Shown here: piece after piece, positions 34,740-43,506 of the stretch
How the letters are laid out: each line of letters starts with the position of its first letter
Numbering within the stretch: position 1 is the first letter of the stretch
NCBI GenBank assembly: GCA_050954285.1
Contig: JBPBPL010000011.1
Coordinates: 124,001-188,000, forward strand
DNA: 64,000 nt
Direction of reading: 5' to 3'
Source of the DNA: Mucilaginibacter_A sp050954285
GTDB lineage: Bacteria > Bacteroidota > Bacteroidia > Sphingobacteriales > Sphingobacteriaceae
The notes under the pieces: generated by a model
Database searches by the model: none
What the model saw: only the letters and a program-made list of their open reading frames with translations
Told to the model about the DNA's origin: nothing
Translations under genes and position numbers: made by a program

Positions 34740-36680
34740 GTGAATCATAAAGATCTACACAAATTTTCTGCTGCCGGATTTTTAATCAGTCTGGGCATTA
34801 TCTATGGTGATATCGGCACTTCGCCCTTGTACGTTTTTACGGCAATTGTGAACCGGCAGCCCATTTCTAATATTTTAATTTTAGGTGGTATGTCCTGTAT
34901 CTTCTGGACGCTGACGTTGCAAACTACGTTAAAATACGTAGTAATTACGCTTCAAGCCGATAATAAAGGAGAAGGAGGCATTTTCTCGCTTTTTTCTTTA
35001 GTACGAAAAAAAGCCCGATGGCTAGTTATACCGGCAGTAATTGGCGGTTGCGCACTTCTGGCCGATGGTATTATAACGCCACCGATAACCATTTCTTCAG
35101 CTATACAAGGGCTGGATATTTTGTACACGGGGCTGCCAACAACTTATATTGTAATTGCTATTATTTTAGGTTTGTTTTTGATACAGCAATACGGTAGCTC
35201 TTTAGTTGGGAAAGCTTTCGGGCCAATTATGCTGATCTGGTTTAGCATGATGGGCATACTGGGCTTATCTTACATTGTGCAGATGCCTGGTATTTTTAAG
35301 GCATTAAACCCCTACTACGCGTATCAATTGCTTGCCCATGATCCGAATGCATTTCTGATTTTAGGTGCCGTTTTTTTATGTACAACTGGTGCAGAAGCAT
35401 TATATTCTGATTTAGGGCATTGCGGTCGGGATAACATCCGGGTAAGCTGGGTATATGTAAAAACTTGTCTGATTTTAAACTATTTAGGCCAGTCGGTTTG
35501 GCTGCTACAACATGAAAGCATGAAACTGGACGGTAAAAACCCTTTCTATGAAATTATGCCGGGCTGGTTCCTTATTTTTGGCATTGGCATTGCTACAATG
35601 GCAGCCGTTATAGCCAGTCAGGCTTTAATTTCAGGTTCTTTTACACTGATTTCGGAAGCGGTAAGATTAAACCTGTGGCCAAAAGTGAGAATTAATTATC
35701 CAAGTATTCAAAAAGGACAATTGTATGTGCCTAGCGTTAATTGGCTGCTTTGTTTAGGTTGCTTGGCGGTTGTAGCAATTTTCAGGCGGTCGGAAAGAAT
35801 GGAATCGGCTTATGGTTTAAGTATCACTATTGCCATGCTGATGACTACCATTTTAGTTTCCGTTTATCTCACCCGGAAAAAATATCCTAAATATCTGGTT
35901 TATACTTTCCTGGTGGTTTTTGTGCTGATAGAAGGTAGTTTTTTTGCCAGTAATTTAGTAAAATTTGTACACGGTGGCTGGTTTGCCGTAATGATTGGTT
36001 GTATCTTGTTTTCGGTGATGTGGACGTGGCATTCCGCCCGGAAAATCAGAAACCGTTACATTAAATTTATCGAACTGAGTGATTATTACGAGATCATCAA
36101 GCAGCTGAGTGATGATGAATCAGTCCCCAAATTTGCCTCGCAACTGGTTTATTTAACCAGTGCCAATTTCAGTTCGGAGATTGAATCCAAAATTATTTAT
36201 TCCATTCTGCAAAAGCAGCCCAAACGGGCAGATGTTTATTGGCTGGTACACGTAGATGTAATGGATGAACCATACATGAGCGATTACAAAGTAGATTTTT
36301 TAGTGCCAAATAAACTGATCCGAATTGATTTTAAATTGGGTTTCCGGGTAGAGCAACGCATCAATTTATTGTTCCGTAAGGTGGTGGAAGATTTGGTGAA
36401 AAACGGAGAAGTGAACATTACCAGTAAATACACTTCACTAAATAAATACAAGATTGTAGGAGATTTCCGTTTTATTGTATTGGAAAAAGTATTGTCCAGA
36501 TCACATAATCTTTCTTTCAGCGAATACTTTTTTATGGAATATTATTTTCTGCTGAAATCACTTAGTCTTTCTGAAGAACGCGGTTTTGGCCTGGATTTGA
36601 GCTTTGTAACAGTAGAGCAGGTTCCGCTAATGCTGGCAGATCCTGAAGCTGTTAATCTAAGCCGTATCCATACACACTAA
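34740..36680 (+). CDS. kup: Kup-type potassium uptake permease
   Basis: 646 aa. Twelve predicted membrane segments in the first 440 residues and a soluble C-terminal domain of about 200 residues, the KUP/HAK/KT layout. Family signature YGDIGTSPLYVF at residues 22-33, and GEGGIFSLFSLVRKKARW next. Low-rate K+/H+ symport at the inner membrane. The start is GTG at 34740; no better ATG is in frame. Single gene, ended by the palindromic pair at 36694-36739, which it shares with the convergent permease. Confidence 0.95.
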   Translation: MNHKDLHKFSAAGFLISLGIIYGDIGTSPLYVFTAIVNRQPISNILILGGMSCIFWTLTLQTTLKYVVITLQADNKGEGGIFSLFSLVRKKARWLVIPAVIGGCALLADGIITPPITISSAIQGLDILYTGLPTTYIVIAIILGLFLIQQYGSSLVGKAFGPIMLIWFSMMGILGLSYIVQMPGIFKALNPYYAYQLLAHDPNAFLILGAVFLCTTGAEALYSDLGHCGRDNIRVSWVYVKTCLILNYLGQSVWLLQHESMKLDGKNPFYEIMPGWFLIFGIGIATMAAVIASQALISGSFTLISEAVRLNLWPKVRINYPSIQKGQLYVPSVNWLLCLGCLAVVAIFRRSERMESAYGLSITIAMLMTTILVSVYLTRKKYPKYLVYTFLVVFVLIEGSFFASNLVKFVHGGWFAVMIGCILFSVMWTWHSARKIRNRYIKFIELSDYYEIIKQLSDDESVPKFASQLVYLTSANFSSEIESKIIYSILQKQPKRADVYWLVHVDVMDEPYMSDYKVDFLVPNKLIRIDFKLGFRVEQRINLLFRKVVEDLVKNGEVNITSKYTSLNKYKIVGDFRFIVLEKVLSRSHNLSFSEYFFMEYYFLLKSLSLSEERGFGLDLSFVTVEQVPLMLADPEAVNLSRIHTH

Positions 36681-36693
36681 TTAATTTAGCTTG

Positions 36694-36739
36694 AATACTT
36701 CTTTTACGACCCTAAATTTAGGGTCGTAAAAGAAGCATT
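36694..36739. terminator. 46-base palindrome of paired dispersed words
   Basis: Two diverged copies of the word (36695-36708 and 36725-36738) in inverted order, joined through their AT-rich arms CCTAAATTTAGG. Together they form a spacer-free palindrome with a single mismatch (36697/36736). It lies between the convergent kup and permease genes, 5 bases from the permease stop. It shows that the arm belongs to the element. Confidence 0.9.
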
Positions 36740-36744
36740 TTTAA

Positions 36745-38448
36745 TTATACAGTTTTGTTTAATTTGCTGTGCCGATAACTGTATGTGAAATAAATAACCA
36801 AACCAATCACCAGCCAAATTAAAAACCGCAGCCAGTTGGTATAGCCTAATTCTGTCATCAGATAAAAGCAGCTAAGTAAACCTAAAACTGGTATCAGCGA
36901 CAAGTTTTTAACAAAAGCCAAAACCGTTACTACTGCCGAAAGCCCAATGAACAGGAAGTAAGGCAGTTTATCATGATCGCCTGTGTAATGGAATAATGCC
37001 AAAAAAGGCTTCCAGAAAACAATCAATCCAACCAAAAATAAAGTGGGTACAATAAATTTTGAATTGATGTACGGAATTTTAAATTTTTTATGTGCGCCTG
37101 CTTCCTGAACTTCTTCATCTTTCGGCAGTAACAAAACGCCACCGCAAACCAGCACAAAAGCGAATAACGTACCGATACTTGTCAAATCCGTTACTTCCGT
37201 CAGGTTCAAAAACAAAGCCGGAATCGCTACAACAAAACCAGTAACAATGGTTGCAAAAGATGGTGTATGATATTTTGGGTGAATACGTGAAAAAGCTTTT
37301 GGTAGCAAACCATCCCGGCTCATGCTCATCCAGATCCGCGGCTGTCCCATCTGGAAAATAAGCAACACGCTGGCTGTCGCAATCACAGCGCTGATCGAAA
37401 TCACGTAGCTGATATTTTTCAACCCAATCCTCGCAAAAACAAAAGCCAGCGGATCTTCTACCTGCAATTCTTTGTAATTCACCATTCCGGTTAAAACCAG
37501 CGCAATCAAAATGTATAAAACGGTACAAATAATGAGCGAATAAATCATGCCGCGTGGCAAATCCCGCTGTGGGTTTTCACATTCTTCAGCAGTAGTCGAG
37601 ATGGCATCAAAACCGATATACGCAAAAAATACACCCGAAACACCTTTCATTACGCCAGCAAAACCGTTCGGCATAAAAGGATGCCAGTTAGCTGGCGTGA
37701 TGTAAAAAAAGCCCAGAATAATCACGCCTAAAACCACGGCAATTTTAAGCATTACCATCGCATTAGTTGCTTTTTTAGTTTCCTTAATTCCTCTGTAAAC
37801 CAGCCAGGTAATTAAAAATACGATTACTAAAGCGGGCAAATCAGCAATCAGCTTCAAACTTCCAATCTGCGGCGCATTTGTCCAGGCTTCGGCAGCCACT
37901 TTTACATTTGCATCGATTACAGATCCGGAAGTTTTTAACTTTTGCAAAGCTTCAAATCCGCGGAAAGCAGACAGGTAATCCATCGTTAAAAAACCAGGAA
38001 CATGAATGTGAAAACCTTCCAGCAAATTGGTAAAATACTTGCTCCAGGAAATAGCTACTGCAATGTTGCCAATCGCATATTCCATCAACAAATCCCAACC
38101 GATTATCCAGGCAATTAGTTCGCCAAAAGAAGCATAAGCGTAAGTGTAAGCACTGCCTGAAACCGGTATCCGCGAAGCAAATTCAGCATAACATAGCGCC
38201 GAAAATCCGCAAGTAATAGCTGTCAAAACAAACAAAATACTTACCGCCGGGCCGCCATTATAGGATGCCACGCCGATGGTAGAAAAAATTCCGGCACCGA
38301 TAACGGCGGCAATTCCCATAAAAGTTAAATCTTTTGTGCGGAGGACTTTATTCAAGCTGCCACCATGGTTTTCGCCATCGCCATGCCCGGAAGCCAGATC
38401 TTCAAGCAATTTAGAAACTGATTTTTTTCGGAATATACTTTTACTCAT
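36745..38448 (-). CDS. APC-family amino-acid permease
   Basis: 567 aa, ATG at 38448. Twelve or more membrane segments. The start LTFMGIAAVIGAGIFSTIGVAS (in part) is the GAGIF motif of transmembrane helix 1 in the cationic amino acid transporter group, followed by CGFSALCYAEFASRIPVSGSAYTYAY. The extra hydrophobic C-terminal helices fit the CAT/YfnA-like subgroup with 14 segments. Amino-acid uptake or exchange at the inner membrane; substrate unknown. Single gene, divergent from the PAP2 gene. Confidence 0.92.
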   Translation of the reverse strand: MSKSIFRKKSVSKLLEDLASGHGDGENHGGSLNKVLRTKDLTFMGIAAVIGAGIFSTIGVASYNGGPAVSILFVLTAITCGFSALCYAEFASRIPVSGSAYTYAYASFGELIAWIIGWDLLMEYAIGNIAVAISWSKYFTNLLEGFHIHVPGFLTMDYLSAFRGFEALQKLKTSGSVIDANVKVAAEAWTNAPQIGSLKLIADLPALVIVFLITWLVYRGIKETKKATNAMVMLKIAVVLGVIILGFFYITPANWHPFMPNGFAGVMKGVSGVFFAYIGFDAISTTAEECENPQRDLPRGMIYSLIICTVLYILIALVLTGMVNYKELQVEDPLAFVFARIGLKNISYVISISAVIATASVLLIFQMGQPRIWMSMSRDGLLPKAFSRIHPKYHTPSFATIVTGFVVAIPALFLNLTEVTDLTSIGTLFAFVLVCGGVLLLPKDEEVQEAGAHKKFKIPYINSKFIVPTLFLVGLIVFWKPFLALFHYTGDHDKLPYFLFIGLSAVVTVLAFVKNLSLIPVLGLLSCFYLMTELGYTNWLRFLIWLVIGLVIYFTYSYRHSKLNKTV

Positions 38449-38530
38449 TTACTGTATTATTGCATGTACACTTTGACCAAACTTATCAAAAATAACCAAA
38501 ATATTGTTTTTGATTTTAAAATATGAACAC

Positions 38531-39181
38531 ATGAAAGCAGGTTTAAACAGTTTTTATAAAAACATCAGCCCGTTCTTATATCTGTATTTGGTTTTACTGT
38601 CGGTTTGTATTTTGCTGATGCTGATTTTTACTAAAGAAGAACTGTATTTTGCGATCAACCACCGGCATACTGTTTTTACCGATGTTTTTTTTGAACATAT
38701 TACACTTCTGGGTGCAAGTACGGGTTGCATCGTCATCATCCTGATCACATTTTTAATCAATTACAGAACAGGATTCTTATTGGCAAGCAGTTACCTCATT
38801 ACTTTTATCATTTCGCAAACCATCAAACATCTGGTTAAAGCACCAAGGCCGCATCTGTTTTTCAGCAAAAAAATTCATGATATTTACCTGGTAAAAGGAG
38901 TAGTGATGCTGGATACCAACAGCTTTCCGTCGGGTCATTCAGTTTCGGCGTTTACGGCGGCTGTGGTTTTTACTTTTGTTGCCAAAAATAAATTCTGGGG
39001 TTTTTTATGGTTGCTGATAGCAGTTTTGATCGCTTATTCGCGCATGTATTTGAGCGAACATTTTTTGCAGGATGTAACGGCCGGTTCTGCACTTGGTGTT
39101 TTTATCACTGTTTTTTGGTTAAAATGGATTGATCAGCAAGCGTTTTTGCAGACTGAAAAATGGAACCGTGGCGTTTTTTAA
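38531..39181 (+). CDS. PAP2-family phosphatase
   Basis: 216 aa from ATG 38531 (frame open to TTG 38504). Six membrane segments with the three PAP2 motifs: KHLVKAPRP (K-x6-R-P), FPSGHS (PSGH) and SRMYLSEHFLQDV (S-R-x5-H-x3-D). Hydrolyses a lipid-linked phosphate at the outer face of the inner membrane; undecaprenyl-pyrophosphate or phosphatidic acid are the usual substrates. The role with uppS products is possible but unproven. A one-mismatch dispersed word is inside at 38667-38680. Confidence 0.92.
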   Translation: MKAGLNSFYKNISPFLYLYLVLLSVCILLMLIFTKEELYFAINHRHTVFTDVFFEHITLLGASTGCIVIILITFLINYRTGFLLASSYLITFIISQTIKHLVKAPRPHLFFSKKIHDIYLVKGVVMLDTNSFPSGHSVSAFTAAVVFTFVAKNKFWGFLWLLIAVLIAYSRMYLSEHFLQDVTAGSALGVFITVFWLKWIDQQAFLQTEKWNRGVF

Positions 39182-39195
39182 CAGTAAAATATCAG

Positions 39196-39405
39196 TTAAA
39201 GCAAACCGGACTTTAATTGTTCTTCTGCAAATTCTAAAACATCATCTACCTGACCCAATTTTACTTTCGGATAATCTTCCAGAAAAATTTCAATGTTTTT
39301 TCCGGATTTTAAATAATTAAACAGGATCGAAATTTCGGTATCTGTATCTGCAAAAACCAAAGTTCCGTTTTGATTTTGGATAGCTTTTATTGGAATTGAA
39401 GGCAT
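39196..39405 (-). CDS. Small conserved-looking hypothetical protein
   Basis: 69 aa, ATG at 39405. Not recognised. Mixed alpha/beta, acidic, no signal peptide: two short strands (ALQNQ/LVFAD-like), then an amphipathic helix and a C-terminal LEFAEEQLKSGLL helix. It lies 29 bases upstream of the end of, and convergent to nothing but, the PAP2 gene (15-base gap). Good codon periodicity suggests it is real. Confidence 0.5.
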   Translation of the reverse strand: MPSIPIKAIQNQNGTLVFADTDTEISILFNYLKSGKNIEIFLEDYPKVKLGQVDDVLEFAEEQLKSGLL

Positions 39406-39433
39406 TTTTTGATAGTTTAAAAAACTTATGTTT

Positions 39434-40627
39434 CTACGTGAGCAGCGGTTCTGATAATTCTTTTTTTCCCGAAAGCAGCAAACCTAAACTCATGATTATG
39501 CTGGTTCCAAGAATTACCAAAAATAACAAACCCGTTTCAATTCCTTTCAATTTTAAACTGTCGGGCAAATTATAATAGAGCAAAATCGTGATTAATCCGC
39601 GTGGCGAAATAAAAATTTCGGGCAGCAGTTCTGTTTTCCCAACGTATTTTAAGCTGATAAAACGGATCAGGTAAATTGCCACTAAAATTGCCACTCCGTA
39701 TTCAACAACTTGCAAATTCTCCAACTCTTTCAGATCCATGGTAAAACCAAAAATCACGAAAAAAAACGTGCGTATAATAAATGCACTTTCTGCAGATAAC
39801 TGGAAAAGCTGGCGTAAATCCCGGCCCAATTTAGGATACAAAAAGTATTTTTTGAACCATTTCAGTTTGATCTGATTGGCATTATTCAGAAATAAACCGA
39901 ATGCCAATACCAGAATTAAAGCTGATAAATGGAATTGTTCGCCAAAAGCATAAACCAGAATCAGGATAGAAATGATTAAGAAAAACTTAACATGATGCTG
40001 CAAACGGCTCAATAAATAAAGCATAAACAGACAAGAAACTACCGATAAAAGAAGTATCGAGAAAGTTTCAAAACCCAGATTTATAAAAGAACCAGCTTTA
40101 ATATTCGGGTTATTCAGCATAAAGTTGAACAGTACAATGCCCAGAATATCCGAAAAAGAAGCTTCGTAAATAATGTATTCTTTTTTGTGATCTTCCATTG
40201 CGCTGGCAGACGGAATGGCGATGGCTGAACTAACGATGCTAAATGGAATGGCGTTGAGGAAACAGGCTGAAAAAGTATTACCCGAAAGCTGCTGCAAAAT
40301 CAATGCTAAAGCAACACTGGTTCCAACTAAAATAGTTAAGGCTGATAGAAATGACCGCAGGATAAGTTTGTTTTTTTCCTTGTCGTATTTGAGTTCGAGC
40401 GCGCCTTCCAGTACGATCAGTATCAAACCAATGGTTCCTAAAGCAGGTAAAATGGTTAAAAAGTTGAAGGTTTTGAAGCCGATATAACTTACCAAAAAGT
40501 GTAAACCAATGCCCAAAGCGAGCAATAATAATACAGCCGGAATGCGGGTTCTTTTGGAAATCAGATCAAACAGGTACGAAAAAATAACCAGTCCGCTAAG
40601 GATAATAAGTGCTGTGTAAGTGGTCAT
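39434..40627 (-). CDS. Cation:proton antiporter (CPA family)
   Basis: 397 aa, ATG at 40627. About 11-12 membrane segments: LIILSGLVIFSYLFDLISKRTRIPAVLLLLALGIGLHF at the N terminus (in part), then IPFSIVSSAIAIPSA, the antiporter core helix pair. No RCK/TrkA-N domain follows. Na+(K+)/H+ exchange at the inner membrane is the likely role. Read on the same strand as the 69-aa gene, 28 bases upstream of it. An exact dispersed-word copy (40044-40057) codes part of a membrane helix (I-L-L-L-S). Confidence 0.88.
   Translation of the reverse strand: MTTYTALIILSGLVIFSYLFDLISKRTRIPAVLLLLALGIGLHFLVSYIGFKTFNFLTILPALGTIGLILIVLEGALELKYDKEKNKLILRSFLSALTILVGTSVALALILQQLSGNTFSACFLNAIPFSIVSSAIAIPSASAMEDHKKEYIIYEASFSDILGIVLFNFMLNNPNIKAGSFINLGFETFSILLLSVVSCLFMLYLLSRLQHHVKFFLIISILILVYAFGEQFHLSALILVLAFGLFLNNANQIKLKWFKKYFLYPKLGRDLRQLFQLSAESAFIIRTFFFVIFGFTMDLKELENLQVVEYGVAILVAIYLIRFISLKYVGKTELLPEIFISPRGLITILLYYNLPDSLKLKGIETGLLFLVILGTSIIMSLGLLLSGKKELSEPLLT
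40044..40057 (+). repeat. Dispersed word, exact, inside antiporter gene
   Basis: GATAAAAGAAGTAT on the plus strand; the gene reads the complement as Ile-Leu-Leu-Leu-Ser in a membrane helix. Confidence 0.8.
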
Positions 40628-40680
40628 TTGTGGTATTGGAAGAAAGGATAGTATCAGCTTGTCCTGATTGTAAAAATACC

Positions 40681-40725
40681 CGGTAAAAATAGCATCAACC
40701 CAAAGCAGGCGATACTGTTTTTATC
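40681..40725. repeat. Opposed pair of dispersed words upstream of antiporter
   Basis: An exact copy on the minus strand (GATAAAAACAGTAT, 40712-40725) with a diverged plus-strand copy (GGTAAAAATAGCAT, 40681-40694), 17 bases apart, between the M3 peptidase stop and the antiporter start (both minus-strand genes). Confidence 0.75.
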
Positions 40726-40742
40726 GGGTAAAAATTGGTGGT

Positions 40743-42443
40743 TTATATTTTTTCCATTTCTGCCCGGACAAAAGCGGCCAGATCTTTTACGTATTCTGCG
40801 CTGAAATCAAATTTAATTCCGGCAGTTTCATAAATTTCGGTGATGGATTTGGTGTAACCAAGTTTCAAAGCATCCAGATATTGCTGCAAACCTTTTTCCG
40901 GATTTTCCTTGTAGTTTTTCCAAACCGCGATGGCACCAAGCTGCGCCATTCCGTATTCGATATAATAAAAAGGCACTTCAAAAATGTGCAGCTGTTTTTG
41001 CCACAGGTTTTCTTCGGCTTCGCGATGATCGCTCCAATCTACAAAGTTGGCACCGAACCGCTCAAAAATCTGGATCCAGGCTTCAGTCCGTTGTTCGGTT
41101 GTATGATCCGGATTGGTGTAGATCCAATGCTGAAACTGATCAACCACGGCAACCCAGGGCAACGTTTTCAAAACATCAAAAAGCTGATCGCGTTTGGCGC
41201 GTTTTAAATCTTCTTCATTCTCAAAATAAACGTTCCAGTTATCCATGGAAATCAGTTCCATCGACATGGAAGCCAGTTCTGCAACTTCACTCGGGCAATG
41301 TTTAAAATCATTCAGCTCCAAACCTGCCGTTAAAAATGTATGGATTGCATGTCCACCTTCATGAACCATTGTCGTTAAATCCCGGAAAGTCCCGGCCGAA
41401 TTCATGAAGATAAAAGGAGCACCAGTTTCGGCCAGCGGATAATTGTAACCGCCGGGCGCTTTGCCTTTGCGACTTTCTACGTCAAAAAGTCCGTATTCGC
41501 GCATCGTGTTCAGTTTATCGCCTAAATCCGGACTAATATTATTGAAACAACGGATGGATTTGCCGATCAGTTCCTGTCCGTTTTTAAAAGGTTTTAAAGC
41601 AGGTTTGCCAGAAATATCCACTTCCGTATCCCAGGGTTTCAAAGTTTCCAAACCTAAAGCAGCTTTGCGTTTTTCGGCTTGTTCACGTAGAATTGGAACA
41701 ATTTCGCTTTCGATGGCTGCATGAAATTTGTAGCAATCATGCGGCGTATAGTCAAACCGACCCAGCGCCTGAAACATGTAATCGCGGAAGTTTTCAAAAC
41801 CAGCATTCAGCGCAACCTGATGGCGTACTGTTTTTAGGTGGTTAAAAAGAGTATTGAGCTGATCTTTATCCTGCAAACGACGGAACGTGATTTTTTCCCA
41901 AACCTGCTGGCGTTTTTCGCGGTCGATTCCTTTCAGAAAAACCGCAGCTTGTTCCAAAGTGTATTCTTTGTCATCAATAAAAACCGACATGGCGCCGGTT
42001 ATCGATTGATATTTTTGCGCTTCCACCTGCAATTCTGTTTGCAGCGGAATGTTTTCTTCGCGGAAAAGTTCTAAAGATTTTTTAATTCCGCGAAGTAAAA
42101 TGAAGTATTTTTCTTCATTCAGCTGATCTTTAAACGGATTTGCCATCAGTTTTTCATTCAACTGATTGTGCAGCGGTGCAGTTTTCGGATCGATTTCCGT
42201 AGCGAAATATTGAAATTTTTCCAGCAGATCCGGATTCATGGTATCACAGGTCATTTTGATATAACGCCAGGCAAAATCTTCTTCCAACGCCGCTTCCAGC
42301 TCACTTCGATCGCGCAGCCATTGTTCTAAATTTTCGGTAGAATTGATGGTGCGGTTTTGCAGTTCGGTAAAAATCGGTTCCAAGTTTTCCCAGGTAATTT
42401 CAAAGTTTTGCGGGATATATTTTTTCTCTTTTTTAAGGATCAT
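40743..42443 (-). CDS. M3-family oligoendopeptidase
   Basis: 566 aa from ATG 42443 (frame open to a TTG-type start at 42467). The zinc motif H-E-G-G-H is in MVHEGGHAIHTF, with the downstream Glu in the CPSEVAELASMSMELI helix, as in oligoendopeptidase F. The rest is the all-helical M3 fold. Cytosolic; cleaves short peptides. Single gene on the minus strand, upstream of the antiporter. A weak word variant (41825-41838) lies inside. Confidence 0.93.
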   Translation of the reverse strand: MILKKEKKYIPQNFEITWENLEPIFTELQNRTINSTENLEQWLRDRSELEAALEEDFAWRYIKMTCDTMNPDLLEKFQYFATEIDPKTAPLHNQLNEKLMANPFKDQLNEEKYFILLRGIKKSLELFREENIPLQTELQVEAQKYQSITGAMSVFIDDKEYTLEQAAVFLKGIDREKRQQVWEKITFRRLQDKDQLNTLFNHLKTVRHQVALNAGFENFRDYMFQALGRFDYTPHDCYKFHAAIESEIVPILREQAEKRKAALGLETLKPWDTEVDISGKPALKPFKNGQELIGKSIRCFNNISPDLGDKLNTMREYGLFDVESRKGKAPGGYNYPLAETGAPFIFMNSAGTFRDLTTMVHEGGHAIHTFLTAGLELNDFKHCPSEVAELASMSMELISMDNWNVYFENEEDLKRAKRDQLFDVLKTLPWVAVVDQFQHWIYTNPDHTTEQRTEAWIQIFERFGANFVDWSDHREAEENLWQKQLHIFEVPFYYIEYGMAQLGAIAVWKNYKENPEKGLQQYLDALKLGYTKSITEIYETAGIKFDFSAEYVKDLAAFVRAEMEKI

Positions 42444-42500
42444 TGTTGAAATAAAATTAAGCAGCAAAGGTAGCTAAATACAACATCTAAGAAATATACC

Positions 42501-42514
42501 GATAAAAGAAGTAT
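42501..42514 (+). repeat. Dispersed word, exact (GATAAAAGAAGTAT)
   Basis: Intergenic in the divergent gap between the M3 peptidase and the Xre-RES pair. Confidence 0.88.
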
Positions 42515-42574
42515 GTAAAAATATAAAAAGGGGAGAATTGCTTTTTACAAAAGGGAAATTTGCTAAATTTGAAA

Positions 42575-42997
42575 ATGGAAGTTTTTGAAGAACCACAGCT
42601 TAATTATATTCCTTCTAAAATAGATTATGCAACTATACTGGCATTAATTTTAGAAAACAAAGCTAACTTTCATCATTTTAAAGCGATAAAGATTATTACT
42701 TGTTTTACTGATGAAAAAATTGCAAACTGGCTGGATATCAGCGTAAAAACATATCGGGCCTATTCCAAACCCAACATACAAATAAAAGATAGTATCAAAG
42801 AACATGCTTTAGTTGTATTATCGGTTATCAGACATGGAATAGACGTATTTGGAAATGCCGAAAATTTTACAAAATGGCTGGAAACGGATAATTTTTATTT
42901 TGACAAAAGAGCACCAAATACTTTTATGCATACCAACAGTGGAATGAAATTTATTGATGATCGTCTCACCGGAATGGAATATGGCGATAACGCTTAA
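42575..42997 (+). CDS. Xre/MbcA/ParS-type antitoxin (DUF2384)
   Basis: 140 aa from ATG 42575 (frame open to TTG 42560). The N-terminal half looks like a helix-turn-helix (FTDEKIANWLDISVKTYRAY), and the C-terminal part is the toxin-binding DUF2384 region (FGNAENFTKWLETDNF, LTGMEYGDNA). Next to the RES gene (8-base gap) it makes a type II Xre-RES module in the usual antitoxin-first order. Likely binds its own promoter; a TAAATTTG box is seen at 42564-42571, very close to the ATG. Confidence 0.86.
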   Translation: MEVFEEPQLNYIPSKIDYATILALILENKANFHHFKAIKIITCFTDEKIANWLDISVKTYRAYSKPNIQIKDSIKEHALVVLSVIRHGIDVFGNAENFTKWLETDNFYFDKRAPNTFMHTNSGMKFIDDRLTGMEYGDNA

Positions 42998-43005
42998 AAA
43001 AATCG

Positions 43006-43458
43006 ATGGAAGTTTTCCGAATTGTTAGAGAAACTTATGCAAAACAACTAATGGCATCCGGTTTGGCGAATCGTTGGAATAACGATAATCAATACATTAT
43101 TTATACCGGAAGTTCACGCTCACTTGCTACTTTAGAATTAGTTGTTCATCGAAATAATATCGCGCCAGCTTTCGCTTATTGTGTTATGATTATTTCTATT
43201 GCAGATGAGGAAGAATTAATTACGCCAATTCTTCAAAGCAATTTGCCTAAAAATTGGCGCAGTAACACAGGTTATCCTGTTTTACAACAAATGGGAAGTG
43301 ATTGGTATAAAAGCAAGCAATCGTTAGTTTTGAAAGTTCCTTCGGCTATTATTTCTCAGGAATATAATTACCTGATCAATACCAAACATCCTGATTTTTT
43401 GGATAAAGTTACTTTGGTGAGAACGGAGGATTATTTCTGGGATGAACGATTAATTTGA
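43006..43458 (+). CDS. RES-domain NAD+ phosphorylase toxin
   Basis: 150 aa, ATG at 43006. RES domain with its conserved residues: Arg in ANRWNNDNQYIIYTG, Glu in SLATLELVVH, and Ser in LKVPSAIISQEYNYLINTKHPDF. RES toxins break down NAD+ and arrest growth; the residues seen here suggest an active enzyme. Full length for the family. Second gene of the Xre-RES pair. A word variant (GCTAAAAGAAGCAG, 43481-43494) follows before the convergent UbiA gene. Confidence 0.88.
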   Translation: MEVFRIVRETYAKQLMASGLANRWNNDNQYIIYTGSSRSLATLELVVHRNNIAPAFAYCVMIISIADEEELITPILQSNLPKNWRSNTGYPVLQQMGSDWYKSKQSLVLKVPSAIISQEYNYLINTKHPDFLDKVTLVRTEDYFWDERLI

Positions 43459-43506
43459 TTTTTGATAAAGAAAAATATGTGCTAAAAGAAGCAGAAATGC
43501 CAAAAT

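Noticed and set aside
36861..36874. GATAAAAGCAGCTA in the permease gene
   Set aside because: Last bases do not fit (TA for AT); counted as chance.
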